DNA of 64,000 bases. Source: Alistipes timonensis JC136 (GTDB taxonomy: Bacteria; Bacteroidota; Bacteroidia; Bacteroidales; Rikenellaceae). The notes beneath the pieces were generated by a model. It saw nothing but the letters and a program-made list of their open reading frames with translations. It searched no databases and was not told the DNA's origin. A program made the translations under genes and the position numbers. Of the stretch, positions 1 through 9,201 are shown piece after piece; the first letter of the stretch is position 1; each line of letters starts with the position of its first letter. The DNA is taken from contig NZ_FNRI01000006.1 of the NCBI RefSeq assembly GCF_900107675.1, positions 210,450 through 274,449 of the forward strand, given 5' to 3'.

Positions 1-958
1 GATTGGCGATGCAGTGGGCCTGCTGTATCCTGGCGTGGGCGACGTTCACGTCGAAATAGTTGATGCCCAGCTCGTCCTTCAATCCCCGGGGATCGAATCC
101 CACGTAGGAAAAGGCCGTCCAGAAGATCGGGCCTACATACTCGCGTCCCGTGTTGTGCCGTACCCTGACCGGGATATTGTAGAGGGTCGTGTCGCTGACG
201 ATCGCCCCGTCGCGCGCCCAGCCCTTGTAATAGGCCTCTTTGGTGATGGGGTGGGTCGGGGAGCTCGCTCCCAGAATATAGACCGCGAGGCATTCGTTAT
301 AGCCCTGCAAGGGGAAATTCTTTTCCCACTGATAGTCGGGCGACCAGTGCCAGTACACCACGTCTTCGCCATCCTTCTGATACCACGACCACTCCATTTC
401 ACGCCACAGTTTGTCGAATTTTGCGGCCAGTGCACGCTCTTTCTTCGTTCCGTTCAAAAGGTACTGACGGGCCGTGATGAGTCCCTGGGCCAGAAATGCA
501 CTCTCCACGACGTCGCCGCCGTTGTCTTTGCTCGCGGGATTGGCGAACGGCATCGTCCGGGCCGTGCGGTCGTCGATCCAGTGGGACCACATGCCGTGGA
601 AACGGTCGCTGCGGGCCAGGAAATCCGCGATCTTCTCCAGACGCGCCACGCCTTCGCTGCGGGTGATGAAACCCCGCTCGATGCCGACGATGATTCCCGT
701 AATGCCGAATCCCGAACTGCCCACGGTGATCGTATGCAGGTCCCGTTGGGGATCGTCCTGAATCATGCGGACCCGCGAGAGCCCCGAGTTGGGCAGCGCG
801 CCTTCCCAAATGTAGTTAAAATATTGCCTTTGAACGTATGTTAAAAAATCATTGTCGTCATTAAATGACCTTTTTCGTTTATCGCCCGTGTTGTCGGGTG
901 CGGCGGCCGAGAAGGCGGCGGTCAAAAGTGCGATGGCGCAGAATAGTTTTCGGATCAT
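1..958 (-). CDS. Glycoamylase-like (GH144-type) secreted glycosidase, 3' part missing
   Basis: The frame is open from an ATG at 958 to the left edge, so only the first 319 codons are present. The product starts with a signal peptide (MIRKLFCAIALLTAAFSAAA). Next come FLTYVQRQYFNYIWEGA, then TVGSSGFGITGIIVGIERG, then MWSHWID and YWHWSPDYQWEKNFPLQGY. This arrangement is characteristic of the Pfam glycoamylase-like (alpha/alpha)6 barrel, found in GH144 endo-beta-1,2-glucanases and related Bacteroidetes enzymes. The exact linkage cleaved cannot be read from the fragment. It sits 62 bp downstream of the SusD gene on the same strand and is probably the catalytic enzyme of that operon, acting in the periplasm or at the cell surface. 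Confidence 0.8.
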   Translation of the reverse strand, partial: MIRKLFCAIALLTAAFSAAAPDNTGDKRKRSFNDDNDFLTYVQRQYFNYIWEGALPNSGLSRVRMIQDDPQRDLHTITVGSSGFGITGIIVGIERGFITRSEGVARLEKIADFLARSDRFHGMWSHWIDDRTARTMPFANPASKDNGGDVVESAFLAQGLITARQYLLNGTKKERALAAKFDKLWREMEWSWYQKDGEDVVYWHWSPDYQWEKNFPLQGYNECLAVYILGASSPTHPITKEAYYKGWARDGAIVSDTTLYNIPVRVRHNTGREYVGPIFWTAFSYVGFDPRGLKDELGINYFDVNVAHARIQQAHCIAN

Positions 959-977
959 TGTCGGGTTGTGGTTTTGA

Positions 978-1011
978 GGAGGTGCCGGAACTCGCCGGTC
1001 CCGGCACCTCC
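978..1011 (-). other. Intergenic hairpin between susD-like and GH144-like genes
   Basis: An 11-bp perfect inverted repeat (GGAGGTGCCGG and its complement) with a 12-nt loop fills most of the 62-bp gap. On the minus strand it is followed by TCAAAACC and not by a T-run. It therefore looks more like an mRNA-stabilising or attenuating stem than a full terminator. Such a stem could lower expression of the enzyme relative to the SusCD pair (inference). Confidence 0.5.
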
Positions 1012-1020
1012 GGGTGATTG

Positions 1021-2913
1021 TTACTCGGCATCCGCCTCCGGACCGATCGGCTCGATGTTCTTCTCGTAGCCGACGTAGCCGTAGTTCTGGTTGAGCGTGG
1101 CCAGCGTGTTGTCGTTGATCGCCGTTTCGGGGATCGGCCAATAGATATGGTAGGGGCTCATGCGGTAAATCTGCACGTTGTTGCCGCCGTCGCCGTAGGC
1201 GAAGTTCGACGGGGTGCCGTCTGCCGTATTGAAATAGATGTTGTTCGTGAAACGCATGCGGTCGTAATACCAGTTCTTCGTGCCGATGTTCTCGAGCGAA
1301 TAGCCGTCTTTGCCGAGTTTTGCCATCGTGAAGGCGATGCGCACCAGTTCGTTGCGGCGGAACTCCTCGAGGAAGAGCTCGCGGGCGCGTTCGTCGAGGA
1401 CATCCTCGAGGGTGGCCGTTCCCGAGAAGGCCGTGGCCCCGGCGCGGGTGCGGATTTCGGTGAGGTCGGGAGCCGCTTCGCCTCCGCGGCCGAGCCATAC
1501 GAGGGCTTCGGCACGCATCAGATAGGCTTCGGCAAGGCGGTAGATATACCAGTCATGGAATCCGCCCAGCATGTTGTAGTCGCTCGGAAGCCGTTTTTCG
1601 TCGTCCACGACGATCTTGTTGTACTGGATGTCGCCCCAGCAGCGGAGCGTGTCGCTGCAATTCTCGTAAACGAGGGGTTTGCCGTAGAGCTTCGAGGTTT
1701 TGACGTTGTAGACCAGCGCCTCCATCGGATACCAGTTGGGGGCGTTGTGGCGCATGTCGTTTTTGAAATCGGCGCTTTCCCAGATCTTGTTCGAGAAATA
1801 CCAGGTTTTTTTCTGGGCGCCGATGCCGCGTCCGGTCCAGAGTATCTGTAAGTCCTGTCCCGCTTCGGACGAAATGCTGAAGGGACCGGGGCCGCCCGAC
1901 GCTCCGTCGATCGTGCTGCGGAGTCCCGTGCCGCTCGTGCGGCGCTGCTGCGTGGCCTGCGCTTCGTCGTACTGGCCGTTGTACCACTCGACGAGGTGTT
2001 CGCGCATGCGCTCGCCGCCGCCACCGCCGCCGGGTGTCGTCGAACCGCCTTCCATATAAGGGTCGTCCAGCACGACGAGGATCTTTTCCGTATTGGTCGA
2101 GAGCGCCGGGTTGTACTTGTAGAAGAGGTCGGTCATGACGTTCGGATTCGGAATCTTGGGATTCGCCGTGCCGACGAGGGCCCCGAAGCGGGATTTCATC
2201 AGTTTCAGTCCCGGGGTGTTGATGACGGCCGTCGAGCTCGTCACGGCATCTTCGAAATCACCGTTCATCAGGTAGTATTTCGTCAGGATCATGTAACCTG
2301 CCGCCCGGCTCACGCTGCCGGCGGGGGCGGTTTCGGGAAGGTGCTTCACGGCGTCTTCGAGCATCGAGATCATCCGGTTGATGATACGCTGCTGGGTCGA
2401 GGTCCGGAAGTCGAGTTTCGGGTAGTCGATCTCTTCGGTGATGAGCGGCACGTCGCCGTAGGTCGTAATCAGGCGGTAGTACCAGTAGCCCAGGAAGAAC
2501 TCGCCGTAGGCGCGGATCTCGTCCTTCTGTTCCTGCGAACCTTTGAGGCTCTCGGAACGGGTCACGAGCATGGCCGCCCGCGTGATGCTTTTGTAGGTGT
2601 TGTCCCACAGGTCCTTGGGTTTGCTGCCGATCGACGGGACCATCATGCCGTCCAGGTCGCGGGGGCTTCCGTTGACCAGCACCGCGAGGTCGGAGTTCTC
2701 GTAGGCCCATTTGATATTGGTGTTGCGCCCCATGACTTCGGGCCGGAGGTCCTTGCACAGCTTGGTCACCAGGCCCATGCAGCCGGTGTAGGTGCTGTAC
2801 GCATTGTTGGGGTCGAGTTTCGACGGCTGTTCGGGCTCCAGCCAATCGCTGGTGCAGGAACCCAGGAGCAGCAGGCTGAACAGACATGCCAGGAATTTAT
2901 GTTGTGCTTTCAT
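1021..2913 (-). CDS. SusD/RagB-family outer-membrane glycan-binding lipoprotein
   Basis: 630 residues. A lipoprotein signal peptide ends in LLLGSC, so Cys20 is the lipidated residue, and acidic or hydrophobic residues follow. The body carries SusD hallmarks: an alpha-helical TPR-like N-terminal half with FFLGYWYYRLITTYGDVPLI (about 140-160), SRAAGYMILTKYYL, and a C-terminal region with YRLAEAYLMRAEALVW and RRNELVRIAF. SusD proteins cover the SusC channel and bind the incoming oligosaccharide at the cell surface. The gene lies 11 bp after the SusC gene. A poly-glycine stretch (TTPGGGGGGE, about residue 290-300) is a local oddity. Confidence 0.95.
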   Translation of the reverse strand: MKAQHKFLACLFSLLLLGSCTSDWLEPEQPSKLDPNNAYSTYTGCMGLVTKLCKDLRPEVMGRNTNIKWAYENSDLAVLVNGSPRDLDGMMVPSIGSKPKDLWDNTYKSITRAAMLVTRSESLKGSQEQKDEIRAYGEFFLGYWYYRLITTYGDVPLITEEIDYPKLDFRTSTQQRIINRMISMLEDAVKHLPETAPAGSVSRAAGYMILTKYYLMNGDFEDAVTSSTAVINTPGLKLMKSRFGALVGTANPKIPNPNVMTDLFYKYNPALSTNTEKILVVLDDPYMEGGSTTPGGGGGGERMREHLVEWYNGQYDEAQATQQRRTSGTGLRSTIDGASGGPGPFSISSEAGQDLQILWTGRGIGAQKKTWYFSNKIWESADFKNDMRHNAPNWYPMEALVYNVKTSKLYGKPLVYENCSDTLRCWGDIQYNKIVVDDEKRLPSDYNMLGGFHDWYIYRLAEAYLMRAEALVWLGRGGEAAPDLTEIRTRAGATAFSGTATLEDVLDERARELFLEEFRRNELVRIAFTMAKLGKDGYSLENIGTKNWYYDRMRFTNNIYFNTADGTPSNFAYGDGGNNVQIYRMSPYHIYWPIPETAINDNTLATLNQNYGYVGYEKNIEPIGPEADAE

Positions 2914-2924
2914 CGTGCGTTGGA

Positions 2925-5900
2925 TTATAAGGTGAAGTTAATGCCGAAGGTGAATGTCATGGGGGTCGGCGCCTTGGTCTCGACATCCCAGTAGAGCCAG
3001 TCGTCGAAGCTGTAGGCGTTGTCGAGGTTGAAGAAGACCTTGGCGTTCTGCAGGGCGATCTTGTTGATCCACCGCTTAGGCAGGCTGTAGGCGATCGACA
3101 CGTTTTCGATGCGCAGGAACGATGCGTTGCGGTAGAGCGTTCCCGTGCGCTTGGCCCCCAGCTTGCCCCAGTAGTTCGACTGGTTCTCCGGCGTCCAGTA
3201 CGGATATTTCATCTGCGAAACCCGGTCGGCGTAACCGCCTACGCAGATCTCGTTGTTGGCCTTCTTGTGCCCCAGTTCCGAGCGGAGCATGAAGGAGACG
3301 GTGAGGTTGTCGAAGAGCGTGAACGAGTTGTTCAGGGCGATGCGGTAGCGGGGTTTGGTGTAACCCTGCCAGAGATAGTCGTCCGTCGAGTAGCTCGTGT
3401 TGCCCTCTTTGAGATAGGTCTTGTAATCGCCGGGCGAGAATCCGAGGGCCATGGCTTCGGCGGCTTCGTCGTTCTGCCAGACGCCGGTGATCTTGTAGCC
3501 GTAGATCTCGTCGATGGCATGGCCGATATACCAGCCGTTGGTCGGGTCGTCGGACTCCTTCCAGTTGACGATGTTGCCGTCGTTGTCCGTCACGGGAACC
3601 AGGTCGCCGTAGAGGTGTTTGATCTCGTTGCGGTTGAGCGAGAAGGTCAGGTCGGAGGTCCAGCGCAGGTTCTTGGTGTTGAGGTTCACCGAGTTGATCG
3701 TGATCTCCAGACCTTTGTTGTTGACCTGGCCGAGGTTGGCCTTCACCTTGGAGTAGCCCGTGAGCGTCGGCAGGCCGCGGTCCATCAGCATGTTGGTCGT
3801 CTTCATCTTGTACACTTCGGCCGTGACGTTGAGGCGGTTTTTGAAGAGCCCCCAGTCCAGACCGAAGTTCATGGCCAGCGTCTCCTCCCACATCAACTGG
3901 CGGTTGCCCATGGAGGTGGGGTAGAGCGTCACGACGTTCTGCTTGTCTTCGGTCAGGTAGAAATCGTTGGCCAGGCCGGCCAGCGCCGTGTAGCGGCCGA
4001 TGTTGCTGTTGCCGTTCTTACCGTAGGAGAAGCGGAGCTTCAGGTTGCTGATCCAGTTCACCGACTTCATGAAATCCTCCTCCGAGATGCGCCATGCGGC
4101 GGCTACGGCCGGGAAATCGGCCCACGGATTCTGCTGTCCGAATGCCGAATAACCGTCGCGGCGGATGGTGAACGAGAGCATGTAGCGGTCCATGAGCGTA
4201 TAGTTCAGACGGGCCATGTAGGAGGCTTTGGTGTCGACCTGATCCTCGGACGCCGAGGTCTGTATCTCGGCCATGTCCAGGGCGTGCCAGCCCAGCAGTT
4301 CCGAGGTGGTGAACTTGCTCGCTCCGGCGGTCGTCTGGTGCTGTTTCCATTTGGCGGCGCTCTGCAGGAGCGTCACGTCGAAACGGTGGATGTCGTTGAA
4401 GGTCATGTTCCAGCGGAGGATGTTCTCGATCGACCAGTCGTACTGACGGGTGTTCCGGCGCGAGGCGATGCCTTCGCCCGCCGAGCCGTCGAGCGTCCAC
4501 GAGGGTTTGTACGAATTGTCGTCCTGGAATTTCCAGCGGTTGTTGAACGAACTCTCGAAGGCGAATCCCCACGGCAGGCTGATCTTGGCATAGACGGTTC
4601 CCAGGACGCTGGTCGTGCGCTTGTAGACGTCCCACTGGGTCTTCTCGAACGGGTTTTTGGCCATGTTGTCGCCGTTCGGATACCAGGTGTAGGTGCCGTC
4701 CTCGTTGTATTTGTCGCCCAGCGGGCTGTTGTTGTAGGCGACGGCCCAGTCGGCGGGCTGTCCGTCGTTTTTGGCGCTCGACAGGTTGGCCCGGATGCCC
4801 ACTTCCAGAAAGTCGGTGATCTTGTTGGAGAGGTTCACGCGGGTGCGGACGTTCTGGTAGTCATCGTTCCGGACGACGCCCTTGTTGTCGAGAAATCCGG
4901 CCGACCAGTAATAGGTCAGGCTCTTCGACTTGCCCGATACGCTGACGTTGTAGTCCTGAATCACGCCCGTACGGAAAACGTCGTCCACCCAGTCCGTCGA
5001 CTGGTAGTTGTAATAGTTCGCCTTTTCGTTGGGACGCAGGGCCAGACGGTCCAGCCAGACCTCGGTGGGGTCGGCATAGGTCCCGGCATTGGAGTATCCC
5101 ATCCAGGTTGCGAGGTCCACGCCCTGAAGTTTGTAAGGGTTGGTGTAATAGCCGGGTTTGGTCTGGTTGATGGCACCCTCGCCGATGAGTTTGTCGGCGC
5201 GCACCTGCAGATAACCGTCCACGTCGTAGCTTGCGGGCTTCCGGGTCAGGATCGAAAGGCTGGTCTTGGCGTCGAAACGGATCGTGGGTTTGTCGCCCGT
5301 TCCCTCCTTGGTGGTGATGATGATGACGCCGTTGGCGGCATTGGCTCCGTAGACTGCGGCCGACGAAGCGTCCTTCATGACCGACACGGATGCGATGTCA
5401 TTGGGGTTGATGTCGTTCAGCTCCCCGTTGAAGATCATCCCGTCGACGACCAGCAGCGGCGAGGTCGTGGTTCCGAGCGAAGTCTGGCCGCGGATCTCGA
5501 ACGAGGTCTGACCGCTGGTGGAGGCGCTTCGCTGGATGTTGAGGCCCGCGACCGAACCGCGCAGGTAATCGGCCAGCGAGATCGACTGCTTGTCGGCCAT
5601 CTTCTCCATGTTGATCTGCGCCACGGCGCCCGTGACGTCGCTCTTCTTCTGCGTTCCGTAACCGATGACCACGATTTCGTCGATGTCCGACGCCTTTTCG
5701 GTCAGCGAAACGTTGACCAGGGTCTTGTTGTTGACCGCGACGCTGAGGTCGTCGTATCCCAGGAACGAGACGGTGAGCTGGCTGTTGGCCGGCACTTGCA
5801 GGGTGTATTGTCCCCGGGCGTCGCAGACGGCGCCCCGCTGGGTTTGCCGGTTGTAGACCGTAGCACCGGGAATCGGCATGCCGGAGGCATCCGTAACGGT

Positions 5901-6263
5901 ACCCCGCACGGTGATCAGCCGGACTTTCTGGGCGTCGCCGTCCTTCTCGGCCTCTTTGCTCTTTACGAGGATGTTACGCCCGTCTACGGAACAGGATACG
6001 TCCTGTGAGGCGAAGATCTGGTTCACGACCTCGCTGACGCTTTTGTTCGAGGCTTTGATCTCGACCTGTTTCTTCAGGTCGACGCCGTTCGTTTTGATGA
6101 CGACCGAATAGTTGTAGTTCTTCTGCAACAGTTCGATGGCCTGTTGTACGGTTCCCTTGAAGTTCATGGTGATATTCTGCGCATGGAGTTGCGTCGACAG
6201 CAGCAGGCTGCACGCGGCGAGCAGTAACCAGGAACGTAGTTTAGCGATGAATACGCGTTTCAT
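2925..6263 (-). CDS. SusC/RagA TonB-dependent transporter with N-terminal STN domain
   Basis: About 1112 residues starting at the ATG before RVFIAKLRSW. An in-frame ATG at 6326 would overlap the upstream gene and delay the signal peptide. Order: signal peptide ending LHAQ; STN domain (IELLQKNYNYSVVIKTNG); carboxypeptidase-regulatory-like domain (GTVTDASGMPIPGATVY); plug with the SusC signature DEIVVIGYGTQ and VLVVDG/DPLLVV-type segments; then a 22-strand-type barrel ending in FTFGINFTL. It imports oligosaccharides across the outer membrane with TonB energy. The STN domain is the element that normally contacts a FecR-type anti-sigma factor, and one is encoded immediately upstream. Confidence 0.95.
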   Translation of the reverse strand: MKRVFIAKLRSWLLLAACSLLLSTQLHAQNITMNFKGTVQQAIELLQKNYNYSVVIKTNGVDLKKQVEIKASNKSVSEVVNQIFASQDVSCSVDGRNILVKSKEAEKDGDAQKVRLITVRGTVTDASGMPIPGATVYNRQTQRGAVCDARGQYTLQVPANSQLTVSFLGYDDLSVAVNNKTLVNVSLTEKASDIDEIVVIGYGTQKKSDVTGAVAQINMEKMADKQSISLADYLRGSVAGLNIQRSASTSGQTSFEIRGQTSLGTTTSPLLVVDGMIFNGELNDINPNDIASVSVMKDASSAAVYGANAANGVIIITTKEGTGDKPTIRFDAKTSLSILTRKPASYDVDGYLQVRADKLIGEGAINQTKPGYYTNPYKLQGVDLATWMGYSNAGTYADPTEVWLDRLALRPNEKANYYNYQSTDWVDDVFRTGVIQDYNVSVSGKSKSLTYYWSAGFLDNKGVVRNDDYQNVRTRVNLSNKITDFLEVGIRANLSSAKNDGQPADWAVAYNNSPLGDKYNEDGTYTWYPNGDNMAKNPFEKTQWDVYKRTTSVLGTVYAKISLPWGFAFESSFNNRWKFQDDNSYKPSWTLDGSAGEGIASRRNTRQYDWSIENILRWNMTFNDIHRFDVTLLQSAAKWKQHQTTAGASKFTTSELLGWHALDMAEIQTSASEDQVDTKASYMARLNYTLMDRYMLSFTIRRDGYSAFGQQNPWADFPAVAAAWRISEEDFMKSVNWISNLKLRFSYGKNGNSNIGRYTALAGLANDFYLTEDKQNVVTLYPTSMGNRQLMWEETLAMNFGLDWGLFKNRLNVTAEVYKMKTTNMLMDRGLPTLTGYSKVKANLGQVNNKGLEITINSVNLNTKNLRWTSDLTFSLNRNEIKHLYGDLVPVTDNDGNIVNWKESDDPTNGWYIGHAIDEIYGYKITGVWQNDEAAEAMALGFSPGDYKTYLKEGNTSYSTDDYLWQGYTKPRYRIALNNSFTLFDNLTVSFMLRSELGHKKANNEICVGGYADRVSQMKYPYWTPENQSNYWGKLGAKRTGTLYRNASFLRIENVSIAYSLPKRWINKIALQNAKVFFNLDNAYSFDDWLYWDVETKAPTPMTFTFGINFTL

Positions 6264-6300
6264 TGGTGGTTTGGGGTTAAATTGCTTGTTTCGGTTGGGT

Positions 6301-7311
6301 TCAGTGCTTGTAAATGTCGATGACATTTTTATTCGAGACGTATTGGAACGAGCTGCCCAGTTTCAGGAATTTGAGGATGTCGTCCAGCGATTCGTTGTTC
6401 ACGAACGAGGCGAAATAACGCTCGTGCCTGAGCTGTTCGTCCCGGAGGATGATCTTTACGTTGAACTTGCGTTCCAGGTCGGCGGTGATCTCTTCGAGCG
6501 TCTGGTTGCGGAAATAAAGGCCTCCGTTCTCCTCGCTCCACGAAGTGTAGCTCGAAGGCGAGAACTGGAAGGTGTCGACGGCGCCCGTGTGGTGGTCGAT
6601 GCTCATGTAATTGCCCGGTTCGAGGGTGTACTGCCTGGTGAAGCCGTTGAAATTCGCTTCCAGCGAGATGCTCCCTTCGATCAGCGACACCTCGGTCTTC
6701 GACTGCTCGGGGTAGGATTTCACATTGAATTTCGTCCCCAGCACTTTGATGTTGACATTTCCGACCGAGAGGAAAAAGGGCCGCGACGGGTCTTTCTCGA
6801 TGTCGGCATAGGCCTCTCCGGTGACGAATACCTGCCGGACCTTCCGGTTGAACTGCTCGGGGTAGATGATCTTGCTTCCGGCATTCAGCCAGACCGTCGA
6901 GTTGTCGGGCAGCGTCACCTGCATTTTTTCTCCGTACGCCACGTGTTTCTCGATCCAGTTTTTGGGCTTCTGGGTCTGTCCGTTCAGGTAGAGGGCGAAA
7001 ACGGCGAGCGGCACTGCCATACATGCTGCAATCCTCACCGTCCACTCCCTGATCCTGCGGATTGTTTTGCGGGGGCCTGCCGCCCCGCCGATGCCTTTAT
7101 GAGCGAGCGAAGCGGAAAAACGTTCGAACCCTTTGCGGGAGGAGGTCCGGTCGATGGATTCCGGCAGTTCGTTCCACAGGACGTAGAGCTCGTTTTCGAA
7201 CTCCGGGTTTTCGTCCCCGGCGGTAAACCACGAACTGACCTGCTCCCTCTCATCGGATACCGGGGTGCCGAAGAAGAAATTCCGTAACGTTTTCTTTGAA
7301 AATTGCTGCAT
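6301..7311 (-). CDS. FecR-family anti-sigma factor / signal transducer
   Basis: 336 residues. The N-terminal cytoplasmic part (about 1-90) is expected to hold an ECF sigma factor. A membrane segment (VRIAACMAVPLAVFALYL) follows, then the periplasmic FecR domain (YGEKMQVTLPDNSTVWLNAG, about 125-225), and a C-terminal DUF4974/STN-like domain (TLEEITADLERKFNVKIIL). In known systems FecR transmits SusC occupancy, sensed through STN, to the sigma factor. The expected sigma gene is not adjacent: upstream is a GLUG-repeat lipoprotein gene, with 27 bp between them. The gene ends 37 bp before the SusC start. Confidence 0.93.
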   Translation of the reverse strand: MQQFSKKTLRNFFFGTPVSDEREQVSSWFTAGDENPEFENELYVLWNELPESIDRTSSRKGFERFSASLAHKGIGGAAGPRKTIRRIREWTVRIAACMAVPLAVFALYLNGQTQKPKNWIEKHVAYGEKMQVTLPDNSTVWLNAGSKIIYPEQFNRKVRQVFVTGEAYADIEKDPSRPFFLSVGNVNIKVLGTKFNVKSYPEQSKTEVSLIEGSISLEANFNGFTRQYTLEPGNYMSIDHHTGAVDTFQFSPSSYTSWSEENGGLYFRNQTLEEITADLERKFNVKIILRDEQLRHERYFASFVNNESLDDILKFLKLGSSFQYVSNKNVIDIYKH

Positions 7312-7338
7312 GACGATCTGTTTATTTTGCTGCGCCTG

Positions 7339-9012
7339 CTATTGGGCCGCAGTTCCTATTGCGTTGTTGCTGTCACCGGCCGCGCCGAGCACGGTGCCTC
7401 CGAAGGTGCAGTTCGTGAGGACTGCCGAGGGGCCCTGGCCTGCGATACCTCCGAACCAGGCCGCCGGAACGGTCGCCGTCGCCAGCCGGACGATATCGCC
7501 CGTATTGCCGCAGGCGGTGATCTCCGTTGCGACCGTTGTCGATCCTACGATGCCTCCGGCGTTGGCTGCCGACGTGACCGACGCTTTATTCTGGCAGTTG
7601 GTGAGCGGGGCGGCCTTGGTTATCGCGCCCACGATGCCGCCTGCTGCGACGTTGCTGTCGTCGATATTGCTGACGACGGCGCCTTCGTTGGTGGCGTATG
7701 CGATGGGAACAGCAGCCGACATGCCGCCCGAGATGCCTCCGACGCCGCTCCCTGCGGCGGGTGCGGTTTCCAGGCCGTTGAGCGTGACGACGCCTTTGTT
7801 CAGGCACGGAGCTTCAGCCGATCCGATCGAGCTGGAACCCTGGCTGTTTCCGGCGATGCCGCCGACTACGGCCTTTTTGCCGCCTGCCAGCGTGATGCCG
7901 CCGTGGTTCTCGCAGCCGAGGATGGTCTGGCCGTTCAACTGTCCGATGATGCCGCCGACCTGTGCCGCATCGCAGCTTACATGGATGTTGCCGTAATTCT
8001 TGCAGTTGGAGAGGGTGAACGCTCCGCCTCCGGCGCCGTTGATGCCTGCCACACGGGTCGAGTTGGAGGTAATGTCCGCATAGTTGGAGCAGTCGGTGAT
8101 GTCGCAGCGTCCGTAGGCGACGATTCCGCCGACACGCGGATTGTCCGTCGGGCCGGCCATGGTCAGCGTACCTTTCGAAGTGCAGTTTTCGATGCGACCG
8201 CCCGTCGCAGTCACCGAGAAGCCGACGACGGCGGCGAGATGTTTCTGTACGCTTCCCGTGTAATCGTTGGTCGCTTCGACATCCACCGTGAGGTTGCGGA
8301 TGATGCCCGTGGGGGCCAGGCGCGTGAAGAGGGCCACGATGGGTTGTCCGCCGCTTTCGAGGCGTCCCGAGATGGTGTGGCCGTTGCCGTCGAAGACGGC
8401 TCCGAAAGCCCCCGATTTGTCGTTGGCGGTCGTCTGTCCGCCCATGAGCGGCAGCGGTGTCGCTCCGGCGTTGATGTCGTTGTAGAGATTGATTACGCCG
8501 TTTTCGTCCTGCCATTTGCTGTAATCCGGATCGGCTTCTTTGGTCGCCGAAGCGATCGCTTCGCCCAGTTCGGTCAGGTCCTTCAGCGAGTAGATGCCCG
8601 GTTCGCGGTCTTCGACGACGGGGCCTTCCTGGCTGACGTTAATGAATTTGCGGACTACGGCGTCGGTTGTAATATCGCCGCATTTGACCGAGATGACGGT
8701 TGTGCGCGAACCGTTCTCCTCGCTGAACGGAAGTGCTGTAATGGTAATGGATTGTTTGTCAGCGGCAGCACCGCTCTGTGTGGGGACGAAACTCACCCAA
8801 TCGGACGATGTGTTGATCTCCCATTGGCTGTTCGTCGAGAGAGTCAGGCTCGAATTGCCTCCCTCCTCCGTGAAATGTAGATTTTCGCTGCTGAGCTCGA
8901 TCGAGTAGCGCTCCTTCGGCGTCAGCTCGTCGTTGTCGCAGGAAGCCGCACTCCCGGCAATTCCAAGCACAACGGCAAGAAACAGAGTTGATTTTAGTCT
9001 AAGGTTTCTCAT
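7339..9012 (-). CDS. BACON/GLUG-repeat surface lipoprotein
   Basis: 557 residues. A lipoprotein signal peptide ends GSAASC (Cys25). Residues about 35-130 form a BACON-like Ig domain (SSENLHFTEEGGNSSLTL, then NSQWEINTSSDWVSFVP), a module linked to carbohydrate binding in gut Bacteroidetes. The rest is a repetitive beta-helix of GLUG type, with recurring VGGIVAYG, VAGINGAGGG, VGGIIGQLNG, VGGIAGNSQG and AGGIVGSTT units about 25-30 residues apart. This composition suggests surface binding or adhesion, not catalysis. It is the first gene of its operon, followed after 27 bp by fecR, an unusual neighbour. The ligand is unknown. Confidence 0.85.
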   Translation of the reverse strand: MRNLRLKSTLFLAVVLGIAGSAASCDNDELTPKERYSIELSSENLHFTEEGGNSSLTLSTNSQWEINTSSDWVSFVPTQSGAAADKQSITITALPFSEENGSRTTVISVKCGDITTDAVVRKFINVSQEGPVVEDREPGIYSLKDLTELGEAIASATKEADPDYSKWQDENGVINLYNDINAGATPLPLMGGQTTANDKSGAFGAVFDGNGHTISGRLESGGQPIVALFTRLAPTGIIRNLTVDVEATNDYTGSVQKHLAAVVGFSVTATGGRIENCTSKGTLTMAGPTDNPRVGGIVAYGRCDITDCSNYADITSNSTRVAGINGAGGGAFTLSNCKNYGNIHVSCDAAQVGGIIGQLNGQTILGCENHGGITLAGGKKAVVGGIAGNSQGSSSIGSAEAPCLNKGVVTLNGLETAPAAGSGVGGISGGMSAAVPIAYATNEGAVVSNIDDSNVAAGGIVGAITKAAPLTNCQNKASVTSAANAGGIVGSTTVATEITACGNTGDIVRLATATVPAAWFGGIAGQGPSAVLTNCTFGGTVLGAAGDSNNAIGTAAQ

Positions 9013-9140
9013 AAGTAAATAAGGTTAGTGTTGCCATTCTGTCCCGGCTTGCGGTCGCGGCAGGATGTTGCATGGTATTGTTACTTACGAGAGACCCGGT
9101 GAAACTACGTATTTGCCGGTGATAAAAATTCACGCCGGGC

Positions 9141-9183
9141 CAAAAAACGACGGAGCCACGGCTTTAAACCGTGGCTCCGTCGT
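9141..9183 (-). terminator. Strong rho-independent terminator ending the GH28/propeller/GH105 operon
   Basis: A perfect 15-bp stem (9147-9161 with 9169-9183) around a 7-nt loop is followed on the minus strand by six Ts. It lies 19 bp beyond the stop codon of the GH105 gene. It separates that operon from the BACON/GLUG operon that begins at 9012. The 130 bp between terminator and that start codon must hold the next promoter, but I see no convincing TAnnTTTG match there. Confidence 0.92.
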
Positions 9184-9201
9184 TCGGAAATTCCCTGTTT
9201 T

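Noticed and set aside
7339..9012. Reading the GLUG repeats as a DNA tandem repeat or phage tail protein
   Set aside because: The periodicity is at protein level only, the lipobox and BACON-like domain are clear, and no phage genes are nearby.
9013..9139. TAGTTTCA at about 9100 as the -7 element of the BACON/GLUG operon
   Set aside because: Two of the conserved positions in TAnnTTTG are wrong and there is no matching -33 TTG, so I did not annotate it.
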